DNA of 64,000 bases from an uncultured Megasphaera sp. Its GTDB lineage: Bacteria; Bacillota; Negativicutes; Veillonellales; Megasphaeraceae. The position numbers were made by a program, and so were the translations under genes. Below, piece by piece: positions 17,446 to 26,719 of this stretch (positions are counted from its first letter, which is position 1; the number at the start of each line of letters is the position of its first letter). The stretch is from assembly GCA_900540735.1 (NCBI GenBank), contig UQHB01000001.1, forward strand, positions 62,001 through 126,000, written 5' to 3'. Below the pieces are notes generated by a model. It searched no databases and was not told where the DNA came from. It saw nothing but the letters and a program-made list of their open reading frames with translations.

Positions 17446-20073
17446 TTACAATAACGGCCCATAGGTCTGCATGTAATACCGTTTAGCCAGCGAAATCGTC
17501 ACCATATAAGCGATGACAATGGCAATTAAGAATATAAAGTAATACGTCGGCAACATAGTTAGACCCAATGCCGTACCGACAGACGTAAAGGTCAAAATCG
17601 TAAAGGCAGCAATACCGCACAACGTAACTACCAAGACAGGTATAGCTGGACGACTTTGCAAGAACGGAATACGCGGTGTCCGCAAGAAATGCAAGATTAA
17701 GATTTGCGTCCACAAGGATTCCAAGAACCAACCAGTCTGGAAAAGGCTGATAAAGTACTCTTGCTGTGTCCCTGGCAATAAGGCTTCAAAAGACGCCCCT
17801 GCTTGGGCTGGACATAAAACAAAATATAAAAAGACAAAGGTCAGTAAATCGAAGACAGAACTAATAGGGCCAAAGAAGCGCATAAACCGCCCTAAGTATC
17901 GACCCGTCCAAGGCCGCGGCTTGGCGTATACTTCTGCATCTACTGTATCCCATGGCAGGACTAAGCATAACCCGTCGTATAACAAATTCAACAGTAATAA
18001 CTGAATAGAAGCCATAGGTAAAAACAGCAGTAAAACACTGGCGATGACGATGGAAAAAATATTGCCAAAATTAGACGATGCTGTAGCCTTAATGTATTTC
18101 GTCATATTACAAAAAGCTTTGCGTCCTTCTAAAATACCTTTTGCTAAGACATTCAAATCTTTTTGCAACAAAATAACGCCTGCTACTTGCTGTACTGCTT
18201 CTACAGCATTGTGTACAGAAATACCGACGTCAGCCGTCAGCATTGCCGGTAAATCATTCATGCCGTCGCCTAAAAAGCCAACGGTATGGCCTGCATCTTG
18301 CAACACTTGCACTAACCGTGCCTTTTGGGGCGGTGCTAATTCCGCAAAAATCGTCGTCTTTTCTACACGAGAAGCCAACGCTTCTGGCGACAGTCTTTCT
18401 ATGTCTGCACCTGTCATGGCCGTTGTGTCTAGGCCTAAGCGGCGGCAAATCGATATAGCTACCGCTTCTTGGTCTCCTGTCAGCACTTTGACGGGTACGT
18501 GCAATTCCTGCAACTTTGCAATGGCACTAGCCGCACTATGTTTAGGCGCATCAAAGAACGCTAAATAGCCGATGAGCGTCAAGCCTTGCTCTAAGTCGGT
18601 TGTGCAAGCCCTTCCTTTAGGCACTCGTTTGTATGCCACAGCCAAGCCTTTCATGCCATCATCTAGCATATCATCGACGACAGCATGAACATTCGTCATA
18701 TCTGTTGGCTGAAATGGCACGATTTGACCGCGGTAATCAGCCGACGTACACCGCTGACACAAGGCCTCGATATTCCCTTTTACGAGTAACAGGTCTTCCG
18801 TTTCACCGGCAACTAAGACGCTGACACATTTTCGTTCATAGTCAAAAGGAATTTCTCCTAATTTAGGAAACTTCGTAGGCAGGGCCGCAAAATACGTTTC
18901 TTTTCCAGGTAATTGCTTATATTTTAAAATGGCCTGATCCAAATGATTGGCCATACCGGAATGATAGAGACTGTTAAGATAAGCATAGGTCAAGACTTGT
19001 TCACTTTCATTGCCAAAGATATCGAGATAATATTCTAGCTGTACCGTATCACCTGTCAACGTTCCAGTCTTATCAATGCAAAGAACATCTAGACTTCCTA
19101 AGGCCTGCATAGCATTGACACTGCGCACAATCGTCTCATGCCGTTCCATGGTCATACTGCCTTTAGCTAAACAAGCCATGCTGACAAGGGGCAATAATTC
19201 CGGAATAAGGCCAATGGCTACAGAAAGGGCAAATAAAAAGGACACGAGCCAGTTCCCTTGTGTCAGACCGCAAGCAATAAATACGATAGGCACGAGGACA
19301 GCCATGAAGCGGACAAAAACCCAGGCAATGGCCCGCGCGCCTCGGTCAAATCCACGGTATTTTTCATGAGGCACCGCGGCTAACTCACCATAGGCTGTAT
19401 CACGCCCGACAGCCAGGACGATGCCTTGGCCCCAACCACCGACGACGACAGACCCTTGAAGGGCTATGGACGCTGCGAGACGGCAACTCTCACTGCGTTT
19501 ACTGACGGCCGCGCTTTCCCCAGTCAAGGCCGCTTCAGAGACAAATAAAGCCTGCGATTCAGTTAGGCGCAAATCGGCAGGAATCGTATTTCCTGCGTGA
19601 AATCGCACGGTATCACCGACGACGACCTCTGTAATAGGGATTTCTTTCCATACGCCGTCACGCCGCACGGTAGCCGTCGTCGCAATGAGATTTGCTAAAT
19701 GGTCCACTATCCGCTTCGCCCGCATTTCCTGGACAAAACGGATAATACCACTAATGGCTAACATAACGGCTAAGACTACAGCCATCGTCCCCGTCCGGCC
19801 GACTGTACCTGACAAGATTTCATCAGCCATATAGGAAACAACAGCGAGAACGCCTAAAGTCAGCGTAAAGGGATTTAAAAAAGCCCGCCCTAAGCGATAG
19901 AGAAAGGAATTACGCACACCATAGGCTAGAGTGCGATTAGCACCATACTGCTCGCGTTGCGCTGTAACTTCTGCCTCCGTATACCCATCAGGGCAAGTAT
20001 GAAAATCGGCAAGCACTGCGGACACAGGCTCTTTCCCATACTGAATTACACGGCGATGCATCATTTCTTCCAT
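17446..20073 (-). CDS. Second magnesium-translocating P-type ATPase, divergent paralogue
   Basis: The 875-residue P-type ATPase of the MgtA type has TGES (184-187), DKTGT (333-337) and GDGMNDLPAMLTADVGISV. It differs from the 13298-16084 paralogue in helix 4 (GLIPELLPLVS instead of GLTPQMLPMIV), in a shorter N-terminus and at many loop sites. The same ion is therefore likely but not certain. AGGAGGTGACGGC precedes the ATG. It has its own extended -10 promoter and is followed by the winged-helix regulator. Confidence 0.9.
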   Translation of the reverse strand: MEEMMHRRVIQYGKEPVSAVLADFHTCPDGYTEAEVTAQREQYGANRTLAYGVRNSFLYRLGRAFLNPFTLTLGVLAVVSYMADEILSGTVGRTGTMAVVLAVMLAISGIIRFVQEMRAKRIVDHLANLIATTATVRRDGVWKEIPITEVVVGDTVRFHAGNTIPADLRLTESQALFVSEAALTGESAAVSKRSESCRLAASIALQGSVVVGGWGQGIVLAVGRDTAYGELAAVPHEKYRGFDRGARAIAWVFVRFMAVLVPIVFIACGLTQGNWLVSFLFALSVAIGLIPELLPLVSMACLAKGSMTMERHETIVRSVNAMQALGSLDVLCIDKTGTLTGDTVQLEYYLDIFGNESEQVLTYAYLNSLYHSGMANHLDQAILKYKQLPGKETYFAALPTKFPKLGEIPFDYERKCVSVLVAGETEDLLLVKGNIEALCQRCTSADYRGQIVPFQPTDMTNVHAVVDDMLDDGMKGLAVAYKRVPKGRACTTDLEQGLTLIGYLAFFDAPKHSAASAIAKLQELHVPVKVLTGDQEAVAISICRRLGLDTTAMTGADIERLSPEALASRVEKTTIFAELAPPQKARLVQVLQDAGHTVGFLGDGMNDLPAMLTADVGISVHNAVEAVQQVAGVILLQKDLNVLAKGILEGRKAFCNMTKYIKATASSNFGNIFSIVIASVLLLFLPMASIQLLLLNLLYDGLCLVLPWDTVDAEVYAKPRPWTGRYLGRFMRFFGPISSVFDLLTFVFLYFVLCPAQAGASFEALLPGTQQEYFISLFQTGWFLESLWTQILILHFLRTPRIPFLQSRPAIPVLVVTLCGIAAFTILTFTSVGTALGLTMLPTYYFIFLIAIVIAYMVTISLAKRYYMQTYGPLL

Positions 20074-20093
20074 GCCGTCACCTCCTTGTTCGT

Positions 20094-20102
20094 ATTATAC
20101 CA
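20094..20102 (-). promoter_or_regulatory. Extended -10 promoter of the second Mg2+ ATPase gene
   Basis: The minus strand reads TGGTATAAT, a perfect extended -10, immediately after the T-run of the aldolase terminator. The untranslated leader is only about 15 nt, too short for a magnesium-sensing leader RNA. Confidence 0.65.
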
Positions 20103-20109
20103 TAAAAAA

Positions 20110-20142
20110 ACACTGTGCTATCCAGCAGGGACAACACAGTGT
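20110..20142 (-). terminator. Terminator after the class II aldolase gene
   Basis: The stem ACACTGTG/CACAGTGT with a 17-nt loop is followed by seven T residues on the minus strand, 17 nt after the aldolase stop. Confidence 0.9.
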
Positions 20143-20158
20143 CGGTGTATCAATATAT

Positions 20159-20791
20159 TTATTCTCCTTCGAGAATATGCACCAAATCTTGGTTATGACT
20201 AATTTCTTCGAGCGTATGGGAATTGCCGACGAAAGACAAGGTTGCTTGATAAATCTTAGCTACTGCTTCGAGGGTTTCCATGCGATTTAAGGCTTCTTTT
20301 AAGTCACTCCCCAAAGCGACAGCACCATGCCGTTCTAAAAGGAAGACATTGTTCTTTTTGGCATACTCAGCGCACGCTGCAGCCAGCTGCAAACTACCCG
20401 GTGCAGCATAGGGCACAGTCGGCACAGACGAGCCTAAGACCAATGCCCCTTCAGTGACAATATCGCTTGGGAAGGGCAGACCTGCTACAGTAACAGCAGT
20501 TGCCACAATGGGATGAGCATGGACGATAGCCTTTACATCAGGCCGCACCTTATAGGCCAGTACATGGAGACTCGTTTCAGACGATGGTTTCCCTGTGCCT
20601 TTGAGGACGTTACCGTCGCTGTCGAGAATGAGCAAATCATCCGGTTTCATATGGCCCTTCGATACGCCAGACGGCGTAATGACGATAGTCCCATCTTCAC
20701 GGCGGAAACTAATATTACCGTCGCACCCAGCGAGGAGGCCTGCCTGTTTCATAGCCTTTCCGGTCTCGCATAAACATTTTTTTGTATCCAA
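20159..20791 (-). CDS. Class II aldolase/adducin family protein (FucA-like)
   Basis: Zn-dependent class II aldolase fold of about 210 residues, similar in size to L-fuculose-1-phosphate aldolase and L-ribulose-5-phosphate 4-epimerase. Visible motifs are GCDGNISFR, a phosphate-binding region with KPSSETSLH, the metal-binding HAHP near residue 90, and ERHGAVALG. I start at a TTG (20791) that lies 8 nt after AAGGAG; the in-frame GTG at 20800 is too close to that site. The substrate cannot be told. It is a single-gene unit with its own promoter and terminator. Confidence 0.85.
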   Translation of the reverse strand: MDTKKCLCETGKAMKQAGLLAGCDGNISFRREDGTIVITPSGVSKGHMKPDDLLILDSDGNVLKGTGKPSSETSLHVLAYKVRPDVKAIVHAHPIVATAVTVAGLPFPSDIVTEGALVLGSSVPTVPYAAPGSLQLAAACAEYAKKNNVFLLERHGAVALGSDLKEALNRMETLEAVAKIYQATLSFVGNSHTLEEISHNQDLVHILEGE

Positions 20792-20822
20792 TATAATCAC
20801 TCCTTTTCGTGTACTTTCTTAT

Positions 20823-20852
20823 ATCATACCCTTTTTGTATCGTATGTTGCAA
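20823..20852 (-). promoter_or_regulatory. Promoter of the class II aldolase gene
   Basis: On the minus strand there is a -35 TTGCAA (20847-20852), an 18-bp spacer and a -10 TATGAT (20823-20828). It sits directly after the stop codon of the DUF4153 gene. Confidence 0.6.
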
Positions 20853-22445
20853 CTATCGGACGAGAAGATAGCCTGTAACCGAAATAAAAGGATGGTCTTG
20901 GCCGTTAAATTGAATAGACAAAGTCTTGAAATATAACGCATGGTCTCCATCAGGATACATCGTTAATTCTTTGACTACTCCATTCGTCTGTTCCCCATAG
21001 ATGCCGTACATGGTCTTTGCATACTCTTCAACAAAGATGCACGCTGTCCCCGTATCTGTACGGATTGTAATATAGCCATTATTCGTCGCCGTATCGATAG
21101 GATACAATTTGCTATATCCTGTAAGGGGCACGCTTCGACTCGTATCAGTTCGATAAATCACTCGAATAGCATTATCTTTAGCTGTCATATTTTGCAGTAC
21201 TGTAGACGACAAAATCCACCGTGTTTTTTCATCTTTATGGCCTGTTTGATGGCTCCAAATGTACCCGTACGCACTCGTAATCCGTTCTACTTCATCGGCT
21301 GTAATATCGACAGGAGAAATGATTTTGCCATCATGAATCATGCTCGCATCTTCCAAATATCCTTGCAACCGATAGAGTTGCTGTTCATATGGCACAGTAA
21401 CCAGATTAAAAGGCGTAACAGAAAGAATCAGACTGCATACGGCACTGAGCAGGAAAATATACTGATTGCGCACGACCCATAAGGATGCCAGGCAGACGAC
21501 AACGCCAAAGGCCGTGCACCAGAGCGATAAATAGCGCGCTTCGGTTAAGCCATAAGCAACGTAGCGAATGTAGACGCACCATAATTGAGCCACTACTAAT
21601 GGCAGCAGCAACAGTCCGCCATATCGCGTGAATTTTGTGAGCCACCGCGTTTTCGTGTACTCTTTCCCAGTAACGTAGAAAAAGACAAAACCACATAAAG
21701 CAATGGATACAAACCAATTCATTTGGCCCACCGGCAAGGTTCCACGGCTAAAGATTAAGAACACATAGGCGTAGAGAATGAGCAAATAGATAAGATATAC
21801 AGGAAATACTACGTAATACAAGACTTTCCCAAAGGTCATATTAGGCTGCACAGCCTCGCCTGGACGGGGCAACAAGGAAAGAAACGTAATGAACGCAACG
21901 ACGAAAAAGGAAAAATGCCAAATCATGACAGGCATTAACGTAGGTAATGTGAATAAGAGCACATTCCATGCTAATAAACAAAGACCTAAGGATAAGAAAA
22001 CGACACTGCCTAAGGCGAAGCACTTTAAGGCATTCCACGTGAGGAAATTCCACATACTTTCTCCATATTGCTGTGACAACAAGGCTGCAATGACAGCACC
22101 TAGTGCCACAACGATACCGCTACTATAGAGCAGAGAAAAATCGCCGTACGTACCATAACTTAATCCAAAGAAGACGAGGAGTATCCCGACTAGTACACAG
22201 TCAAACCACGCCGGAACCTTATCTGTTCCCTTACGCCCTTCCCACCAGAGTTTCCATAAGACCGCAAAAAACATGGCTCCCGTAGCGGCACTGGTGCCGA
22301 CGAAATACCATTTCCCATAGGCTTCATTATATCCGATGTAATAGGTTGAACAAAATACAAATAAAGCAACATTCAAACTCACAGCCATAGGAAAACGTTT
22401 TAGTCCCTCGCCGTACTGTCGTATATACTGTTGCACTCGATGCAT
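20853..22445 (-). CDS. DUF4153 multi-pass membrane protein
   Basis: The 530-residue protein has about ten to eleven hydrophobic segments (residues about 20-370) followed by a soluble C-terminal domain of about 150 residues that reads as beta strands (for example GYITIRTDTGTACIFVEEY). This layout and the early GTLPVGQMNWFV/GKEYTKTRWL region fit the DUF4153 family. The function is unknown. It has its own near-consensus promoter and no obvious operon partner. Confidence 0.8.
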   Translation of the reverse strand: MHRVQQYIRQYGEGLKRFPMAVSLNVALFVFCSTYYIGYNEAYGKWYFVGTSAATGAMFFAVLWKLWWEGRKGTDKVPAWFDCVLVGILLVFFGLSYGTYGDFSLLYSSGIVVALGAVIAALLSQQYGESMWNFLTWNALKCFALGSVVFLSLGLCLLAWNVLLFTLPTLMPVMIWHFSFFVVAFITFLSLLPRPGEAVQPNMTFGKVLYYVVFPVYLIYLLILYAYVFLIFSRGTLPVGQMNWFVSIALCGFVFFYVTGKEYTKTRWLTKFTRYGGLLLLPLVVAQLWCVYIRYVAYGLTEARYLSLWCTAFGVVVCLASLWVVRNQYIFLLSAVCSLILSVTPFNLVTVPYEQQLYRLQGYLEDASMIHDGKIISPVDITADEVERITSAYGYIWSHQTGHKDEKTRWILSSTVLQNMTAKDNAIRVIYRTDTSRSVPLTGYSKLYPIDTATNNGYITIRTDTGTACIFVEEYAKTMYGIYGEQTNGVVKELTMYPDGDHALYFKTLSIQFNGQDHPFISVTGYLLVR

Positions 22446-22536
22446 ACCTGCACCTGCCTCTCTTACTATTCTGCCCAGACTAGCATGTCATTGGTACTAC
22501 AAGAAAAATGAGCCCCATCATTTCCTCTTTGTTAGA

Positions 22537-22566
22537 ATTATAACATACTACTAAAGAAGTTTTCAA
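22537..22566 (-). promoter_or_regulatory. Promoter of the DUF4153 gene
   Basis: On the minus strand there is a -35 TTGAAA (22561-22566), an 18-bp spacer and a perfect -10 TATAAT (22537-22542), about 90 nt before the start codon. Confidence 0.8.
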
Positions 22567-22606
22567 TTACTCTTTATCACGAATTGTTTTCTATAGATAT
22601 AAAAAA

Positions 22607-22634
22607 ACAGGTAAGACGTTGTGGTCTTACCTGT
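22607..22634 (-). terminator. Terminator after speD
   Basis: A perfect 11-bp stem ACAGGTAAGAC with a 6-nt loop is followed by TTTTTT on the minus strand, 18 nt after the speD stop. It closes the 25823-22653 gene run. Confidence 0.95.
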
Positions 22635-22652
22635 GTCTGGAATCCTATACGA

Positions 22653-23435
22653 TTATCCCATAGAAGGCATATTTCGTCCGTTGTAGATTTCCGTCATTTC
22701 TTGTTTTAAAAGACGGCGAATCTGTTTTTGCTGCCGTTCTGTGAGCTGGTCTGCTGTAATGTTAAATAAGTAATTATTGAGGTCAAATTCTTTGAGCATC
22801 ATGCGCGTATGGAAAATATTTTCCTGATAGACGTTGACATCAATCATATCGTAGCGATTCCGCGTGCCTCTAGCAATATAATTCTGAATGGAATTGATGC
22901 GATGGTCAATGAATAACTTCTTCCCAGACACATCACGCGTAAAACCGCGAACACGGTAATCAAGCGTCACAATATCCGTTTCAAAACTATCGAGCAAATA
23001 ATTGAGTGCATTGAGCGGCGAAATCCGACCGCATGTGGACACATCAATATCGGCACGGAAGGTCATAATCCCTTTTTGTGGATGCACTTCCGGATAGGTA
23101 TGCACGGTCAAATGGCTCTTGTCGAGATGACAGACTACGTCCGTATCATTTGCTGTTTCTACAGGGTCTTCTGAAATCAAAATCGTGACACTAGCCCCTT
23201 GCGGTTCATAGTCCTGGCTGGCAATATTGAGAATATGAGCACCAATAATATTGGATACATTCTGCAAAATCTTCGTCAACCGTTCGGCACTATACTGCTC
23301 ATCAATGTACTCGATGTACTGCCGCCGCGCTTCCGGACTGACGGCATAACAAACGTCATACATATTAAAGCTCAATGTCTTGGTTAAGTTATTGAAACCA
23401 TAAAGTTTCATTTTTTTCAATTTGTTACTGGTCAT
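22653..23435 (-). CDS. speD: S-adenosylmethionine decarboxylase proenzyme
   Basis: SpeD makes decarboxylated S-adenosylmethionine, the aminopropyl donor for spermidine. The 260-residue length and the cleavage site [13 protein letters not shown] match the E. coli-type (class 1A) enzyme; Ser107 would become the pyruvoyl group after Lys106-Ser107 cleavage. [21 protein letters not shown] holds the catalytic Cys region. No spermidine synthase gene (speE) is in the window. It is the last gene of a run with a phosphoesterase, rdgB and a CofE-like gene. Confidence 0.95.
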   Translation of the reverse strand: MTSNKLKKMKLYGFNNLTKTLSFNMYDVCYAVSPEARRQYIEYIDEQYSAERLTKILQNVSNIIGAHILNIASQDYEPQGASVTILISEDPVETANDTDVVCHLDKSHLTVHTYPEVHPQKGIMTFRADIDVSTCGRISPLNALNYLLDSFETDIVTLDYRVRGFTRDVSGKKLFIDHRINSIQNYIARGTRNRYDMIDVNVYQENIFHTRMMLKEFDLNNYLFNITADQLTERQQKQIRRLLKQEMTEIYNGRNMPSMG

Positions 23436-23471
23436 GATGTCATCACACCTTTACCCAAAGATATTGTCCTA

Positions 23472-23969
23472 CTACTGTACTTCATATAACTGCACGTTTG
23501 CCAGCATACCGTCTTCGATGCGGGCAATACCATAGGTACCCCGTCGGCCATCACGAGGCAACGAAATACTGCCGGGATTGACAATCGTAATTCCATCGAC
23601 AGTTTCAACTAAACGGCGGTGCGTATGGCCAAAGACGACGAGAGATGCGTCATTCGTCTGCCCTAATGCGGCCAGTTTCTGCAGCCGCTGGGCACCATAC
23701 CATTGATGGCCGTGAATGGCAACGATGTGCACGCCGCCAATCGTCACGAAGCGGCATTCGGGCCCATTGGCTTCACTATAGTAATCATTATTGCCCATAA
23801 CTGCGTAGACAGGCACACCCGAGGCAATGGCTAAATCATCACCATCTGTATAATAGTCACCACAATGAACCCACGCCGCTACGTCCGGAGCCTGTTCCAG
23901 CATCCGTTCGACATTCGTAAACCGACCGTGGCTATCGCTCACAAGCCCTACATATATCGCCTTAGTCAT
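23472..23969 (-). CDS. YfcE/MJ0936-type metallophosphoesterase
   Basis: The 165-residue protein carries the dinuclear metal motifs of calcineurin-like phosphoesterases: GLVSDSHGR, WVHCGDYY, MGNNDYY, AIHGHQW and FGHTHRR. The compact size fits the YfcE group, which cleaves phosphodiesters in vitro; the natural substrate is unknown. Its start overlaps the rdgB stop by 8 nt, which suggests coupled translation. Confidence 0.9.
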   Translation of the reverse strand: MTKAIYVGLVSDSHGRFTNVERMLEQAPDVAAWVHCGDYYTDGDDLAIASGVPVYAVMGNNDYYSEANGPECRFVTIGGVHIVAIHGHQWYGAQRLQKLAALGQTNDASLVVFGHTHRRLVETVDGITIVNPGSISLPRDGRRGTYGIARIEDGMLANVQLYEVQ

Positions 23970-24567
23970 GAGACAATTCCTCCACGAGCTGCCGCAAGGC
24001 TTTGCCGCGATGGCTTAAGGCATTCTTTTCATCCATCGTCATTTCGGCCATAGTCTTCCCTTTTTCAGGCACATAAAATAAAGGGTCGTAGCCAAACCCA
24101 TTGTGACCGGCATAAAAATCACGGAGGAGGCCATAGCATTTTCCTTCAGCCGTCACTTCCCGTCCATTAGGCCATAAAAGGACGAGTACACAATCGTAAT
24201 GAACGGTCCGTTGTTCCGGCGGAAAGGCTGCTAAATCAGCCACAAGTTTTTGGTTATTCTTTTCGTCGTCACAATCAGGGCCTGCATAGCGCGCCGAATA
24301 GACTCCGGGCCGACCGTCTAAGGCATCGGCAATAATCCCGGAGTCATCAGCAAGGCACGGTTTCCCTGTAGCCTTCATATAATAGGCCGCTTTTATGCGG
24401 GCATTTTCTAAAAACGTCGTTCCTGTTTCGTCTGGTTCTTCAATATGCGGTACCAAATCATGGACGGAGACAACGTGGAAACCTAATGGTTCCAAGACGC
24501 TGCGGTATTCCCTGATTTTCCCGGCATTATGCGTAGCTAAGACGATAGTTTCTTTCAACTCTGTCAT
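23962..24567 (-). CDS. rdgB: XTP/dITP diphosphatase (RdgB/HAM1 family)
   Basis: This house-cleaning enzyme hydrolyses XTP, ITP and dITP to the monophosphates. The 201-residue protein shows the family motifs ATHNAGKIREYRSVL at the N-terminus, TFLENARIKAAYYM, LADDSGIIADALDGRPGVYSARYAG and GFGYDPLFYVPE with SHRGKAL at the C-terminus. It lies between the CofE-like gene (2 nt away) and the phosphoesterase; in many Firmicutes rdgB and a YfcE-type gene are neighbours. Confidence 0.95.
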   Translation of the reverse strand: MTELKETIVLATHNAGKIREYRSVLEPLGFHVVSVHDLVPHIEEPDETGTTFLENARIKAAYYMKATGKPCLADDSGIIADALDGRPGVYSARYAGPDCDDEKNNQKLVADLAAFPPEQRTVHYDCVLVLLWPNGREVTAEGKCYGLLRDFYAGHNGFGYDPLFYVPEKGKTMAEMTMDEKNALSHRGKALRQLVEELSHD

Positions 24568-24569
24568 GA

Positions 24570-25268
24570 TTAGGCCTTTTTCGTTTCATCTACAGCCGGT
24601 TCTGTTTTCACCGTTGCAGCTTCTTTAGCGACTTTTGCAAAATTTTTAATGACTACGATTGGCGTTTTCTGGGACGCATTGCCAAAGGGATTGTCAATCA
24701 AGATTTTTGCAATTTTCTTAGGTTCTAAGCCTTTGGAATGGCCGAGGACAGCAGACCGTTTGAGGTCGTTAACGTCAGCTACGCAAGCACCATAGCAGCC
24801 TAAACGCTGTTTGATTTTTTCGGCAACTTTATCCGGTTCTGCCGGGCCGTAAACGATGCATTTATCAAAGGGCGGCATCGTGCCCGTTACATCATCTGTC
24901 AACGACGCTTGGCGGCAATGAGCATACCAGACACCGTTTTTCCCAGCTAATTTAGCAAAGAAACCAACGATGAACCAGAAGAGCATTTTCCAAGCCCCTT
25001 CTTTTTCAATGGCTGCTTGCATGCCATAGAGACTGGCCATACTGCCTTCACCAGGTACAAAGCGGCGCATTAAGCGGCACTGCCAGCACGGTGTCAATTC
25101 TTCTGGACGCGTGTAACGGCGTTGTGTAATCGCAACGACACTTTCAGCAGTGCAAACAATATCATCAGGGCCGACAATATCTTTGGCATACGCTTCAATA
25201 ACGTCGACAATATCATCTTTATCTGTAAGGATTCTCGTTTTAATCGGTACTAATTCTAATTCTGCCAT
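24570..25268 (-). CDS. CofE-like (F420-0:gamma-glutamyl ligase family) protein
   Basis: The 232-residue protein resembles the CofE/FbiB ligase family: it opens with VPIKTRILTDKDDIVDVI, has DDIVCTAESVVAITQRRY and TGTMPPFDKCIVYGPA, and ends with an Ala/Lys/Glu-rich tail. CofE adds glutamate to coenzyme F420-0. No other F420 gene is in the window and F420 is not expected in this lineage, so a different substrate is likely. It has one hydrophobic stretch near residue 95 (MLFWFIVGFF). Co-transcribed with rdgB and the 25281-25823 gene. Confidence 0.8.
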   Translation of the reverse strand: MAELELVPIKTRILTDKDDIVDVIEAYAKDIVGPDDIVCTAESVVAITQRRYTRPEELTPCWQCRLMRRFVPGEGSMASLYGMQAAIEKEGAWKMLFWFIVGFFAKLAGKNGVWYAHCRQASLTDDVTGTMPPFDKCIVYGPAEPDKVAEKIKQRLGCYGACVADVNDLKRSAVLGHSKGLEPKKIAKILIDNPFGNASQKTPIVVIKNFAKVAKEAATVKTEPAVDETKKA

Positions 25269-25280
25269 GACCCTAACCTC

Positions 25281-25823
25281 CTAGTGTAATTCCAAAGCAT
25301 GCTGAACTTCTGTTGCTTTGAGCGTAATCCGAGCTTTATGGATATACCATTCACTACGGGAAACGACTTGGTACACTAAATCGATAGGCATATCCGGGAA
25401 GGTCTTCAAGTCTTCACGAATGTTGCCGATTTTGCTGACGAGCGCAATGGTTACGCGAATGGAACTGCCTTCACCAGGATAGTAAATGACCGATTCCCAG
25501 TAGTTGTCATCTCGTTCAGCTGCTTTATTGGCCAACTGGGAATGAACAACGCATTTATCATACTGTTCGCGCGGCAGTAACGTCCGGGGATAGAAATCCA
25601 TAATCGTCCCTAATTGACGACCGCCGTTATGGAACGGTACTTCCGTTTCAAATACAGCCGTATTGGCAGTGATTTCCTTTAATTCAAAAGGTTTACGGCG
25701 GCGTGCTTCAATAATGAATTTCGCATCGCCTTGGTGCCACGCAAAAATGCGGAACAAAATGTACAAGACAGCAATAATGCCGACAATCGCAACAATGATA
25801 TTAAATAAGACATACAAAAACAC
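25281..25823 (-). CDS. Membrane-anchored protein of unknown function
   Basis: The 180-residue protein has one N-terminal transmembrane helix (about 3-27) and a soluble domain that looks beta-rich (ITANTAVFETEVPF, SSIRVTIALV). I do not recognise it. It starts with GTG, with AGGAG 9 nt upstream, and is the first gene of the run with the CofE-like gene, rdgB, the phosphoesterase and speD. The adjoining CofE-like protein is its closest context, 12 nt downstream. Confidence 0.75.
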   Translation of the reverse strand: MFLYVLFNIIVAIVGIIAVLYILFRIFAWHQGDAKFIIEARRRKPFELKEITANTAVFETEVPFHNGGRQLGTIMDFYPRTLLPREQYDKCVVHSQLANKAAERDDNYWESVIYYPGEGSSIRVTIALVSKIGNIREDLKTFPDMPIDLVYQVVSRSEWYIHKARITLKATEVQHALELH

Positions 25824-25901
25824 GGCACAGGACTCCTTTTTATATAATAATATACCTATATTATAGCAGGTACGGCATAAATAGCTATATCCCTTTACCT
25901 G

Positions 25902-26705
25902 CTAGGCCAGCGTAATTTCTTCAACTGTAAATTCATTGGGTGGAATCAAATGAGATGCCAAAGCCTTTCCTCGTTCTGGCTCAGCCGTAAAGCAGAGCCG
26001 CAAATATCCGTGGTCCGGACTCGTGTTGAGGAGGTTATCCTTTTTCAGTACCTCCAGGGTTTGCAACGCCATTTCATGAGCCGGATCGACAAAGACGATG
26101 CTATCGCCACAGAACTCTTCAAAGAGCGGCTGAATAAAGGGAAAATGAGTACAGCCAAAAATCGCCGTATCCACACCAGAAGCGACGACCGGAGCCGTAT
26201 ATGTCTTCAGGGGTTCTTCGATTTCCGGGCCGCTCAAGACACCTCGTTCAATGAGGCCAGCCAAGGCCGGGCATGCTTGCTCGACAATGGTCAATTCCGA
26301 ATCCATGGCGGCAGCAATTTTCTTATGACTATGGTTAGCAATAGTTAAATCCGTAGCAAAGACGGCAATCTTTTTAGACGTACTAATATCCATAGCCGTC
26401 CGAATGCCGCGGCTCATGCCGATTAAGGGGTACGGCACTTCCGTCTTGACCGTATCATAGGCTACAGCCGTCGCCGTATTGCAGCCAATGGCCACGAGCT
26501 TGACGTGCTGTGCTGTCATAAACCGTAAAATGTCCCGCGTATACGACAAGATTTCGTCGGCTGCACGCGAGCCATAAGGATTCCGTTTCGTATCGCCAAC
26601 GTAGACGATATTTTCATGGGGCAAGAGCATTCGCAGCTTATTAACTACAGTCAGGCCCCCTACGCCGGAATCAAACACGCCAATAGGCTGTTTGCTTGTA
26701 TCCAA
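25902..26705 (-). CDS. murI: Glutamate racemase
   Basis: MurI makes D-glutamate for peptidoglycan. The protein (about 267 residues) has the two catalytic cysteine motifs IGCNTATA and FGCTHFPF and the N-terminal GVFDSGVGGLTV. I favour the TTG at 26705 because GGAGG lies 8 nt upstream. An ATG at 26720 overlaps the stop of the thioesterase gene (TAATG) and could be used by reinitiation, adding five residues. A stem (TAGCAGGTA/TACCTGCTA, 25864-25906) overlaps the stop. Confidence 0.94.
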   Translation of the reverse strand: MDTSKQPIGVFDSGVGGLTVVNKLRMLLPHENIVYVGDTKRNPYGSRAADEILSYTRDILRFMTAQHVKLVAIGCNTATAVAYDTVKTEVPYPLIGMSRGIRTAMDISTSKKIAVFATDLTIANHSHKKIAAAMDSELTIVEQACPALAGLIERGVLSGPEIEEPLKTYTAPVVASGVDTAIFGCTHFPFIQPLFEEFCGDSIVFVDPAHEMALQTLEVLKKDNLLNTSPDHGYLRLCFTAEPERGKALASHLIPPNEFTVEEITLA

Positions 26706-26719
26706 TTGACACTCCTCCA

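Noticed and set aside
25864..25906. Hairpin at the murI stop as a fifth member of the loop-conserved family
   Set aside because: It has GGCATA and TCC in the loop but lacks CCTAA and the GNA mini-stem, and its stem is only 9 bp.
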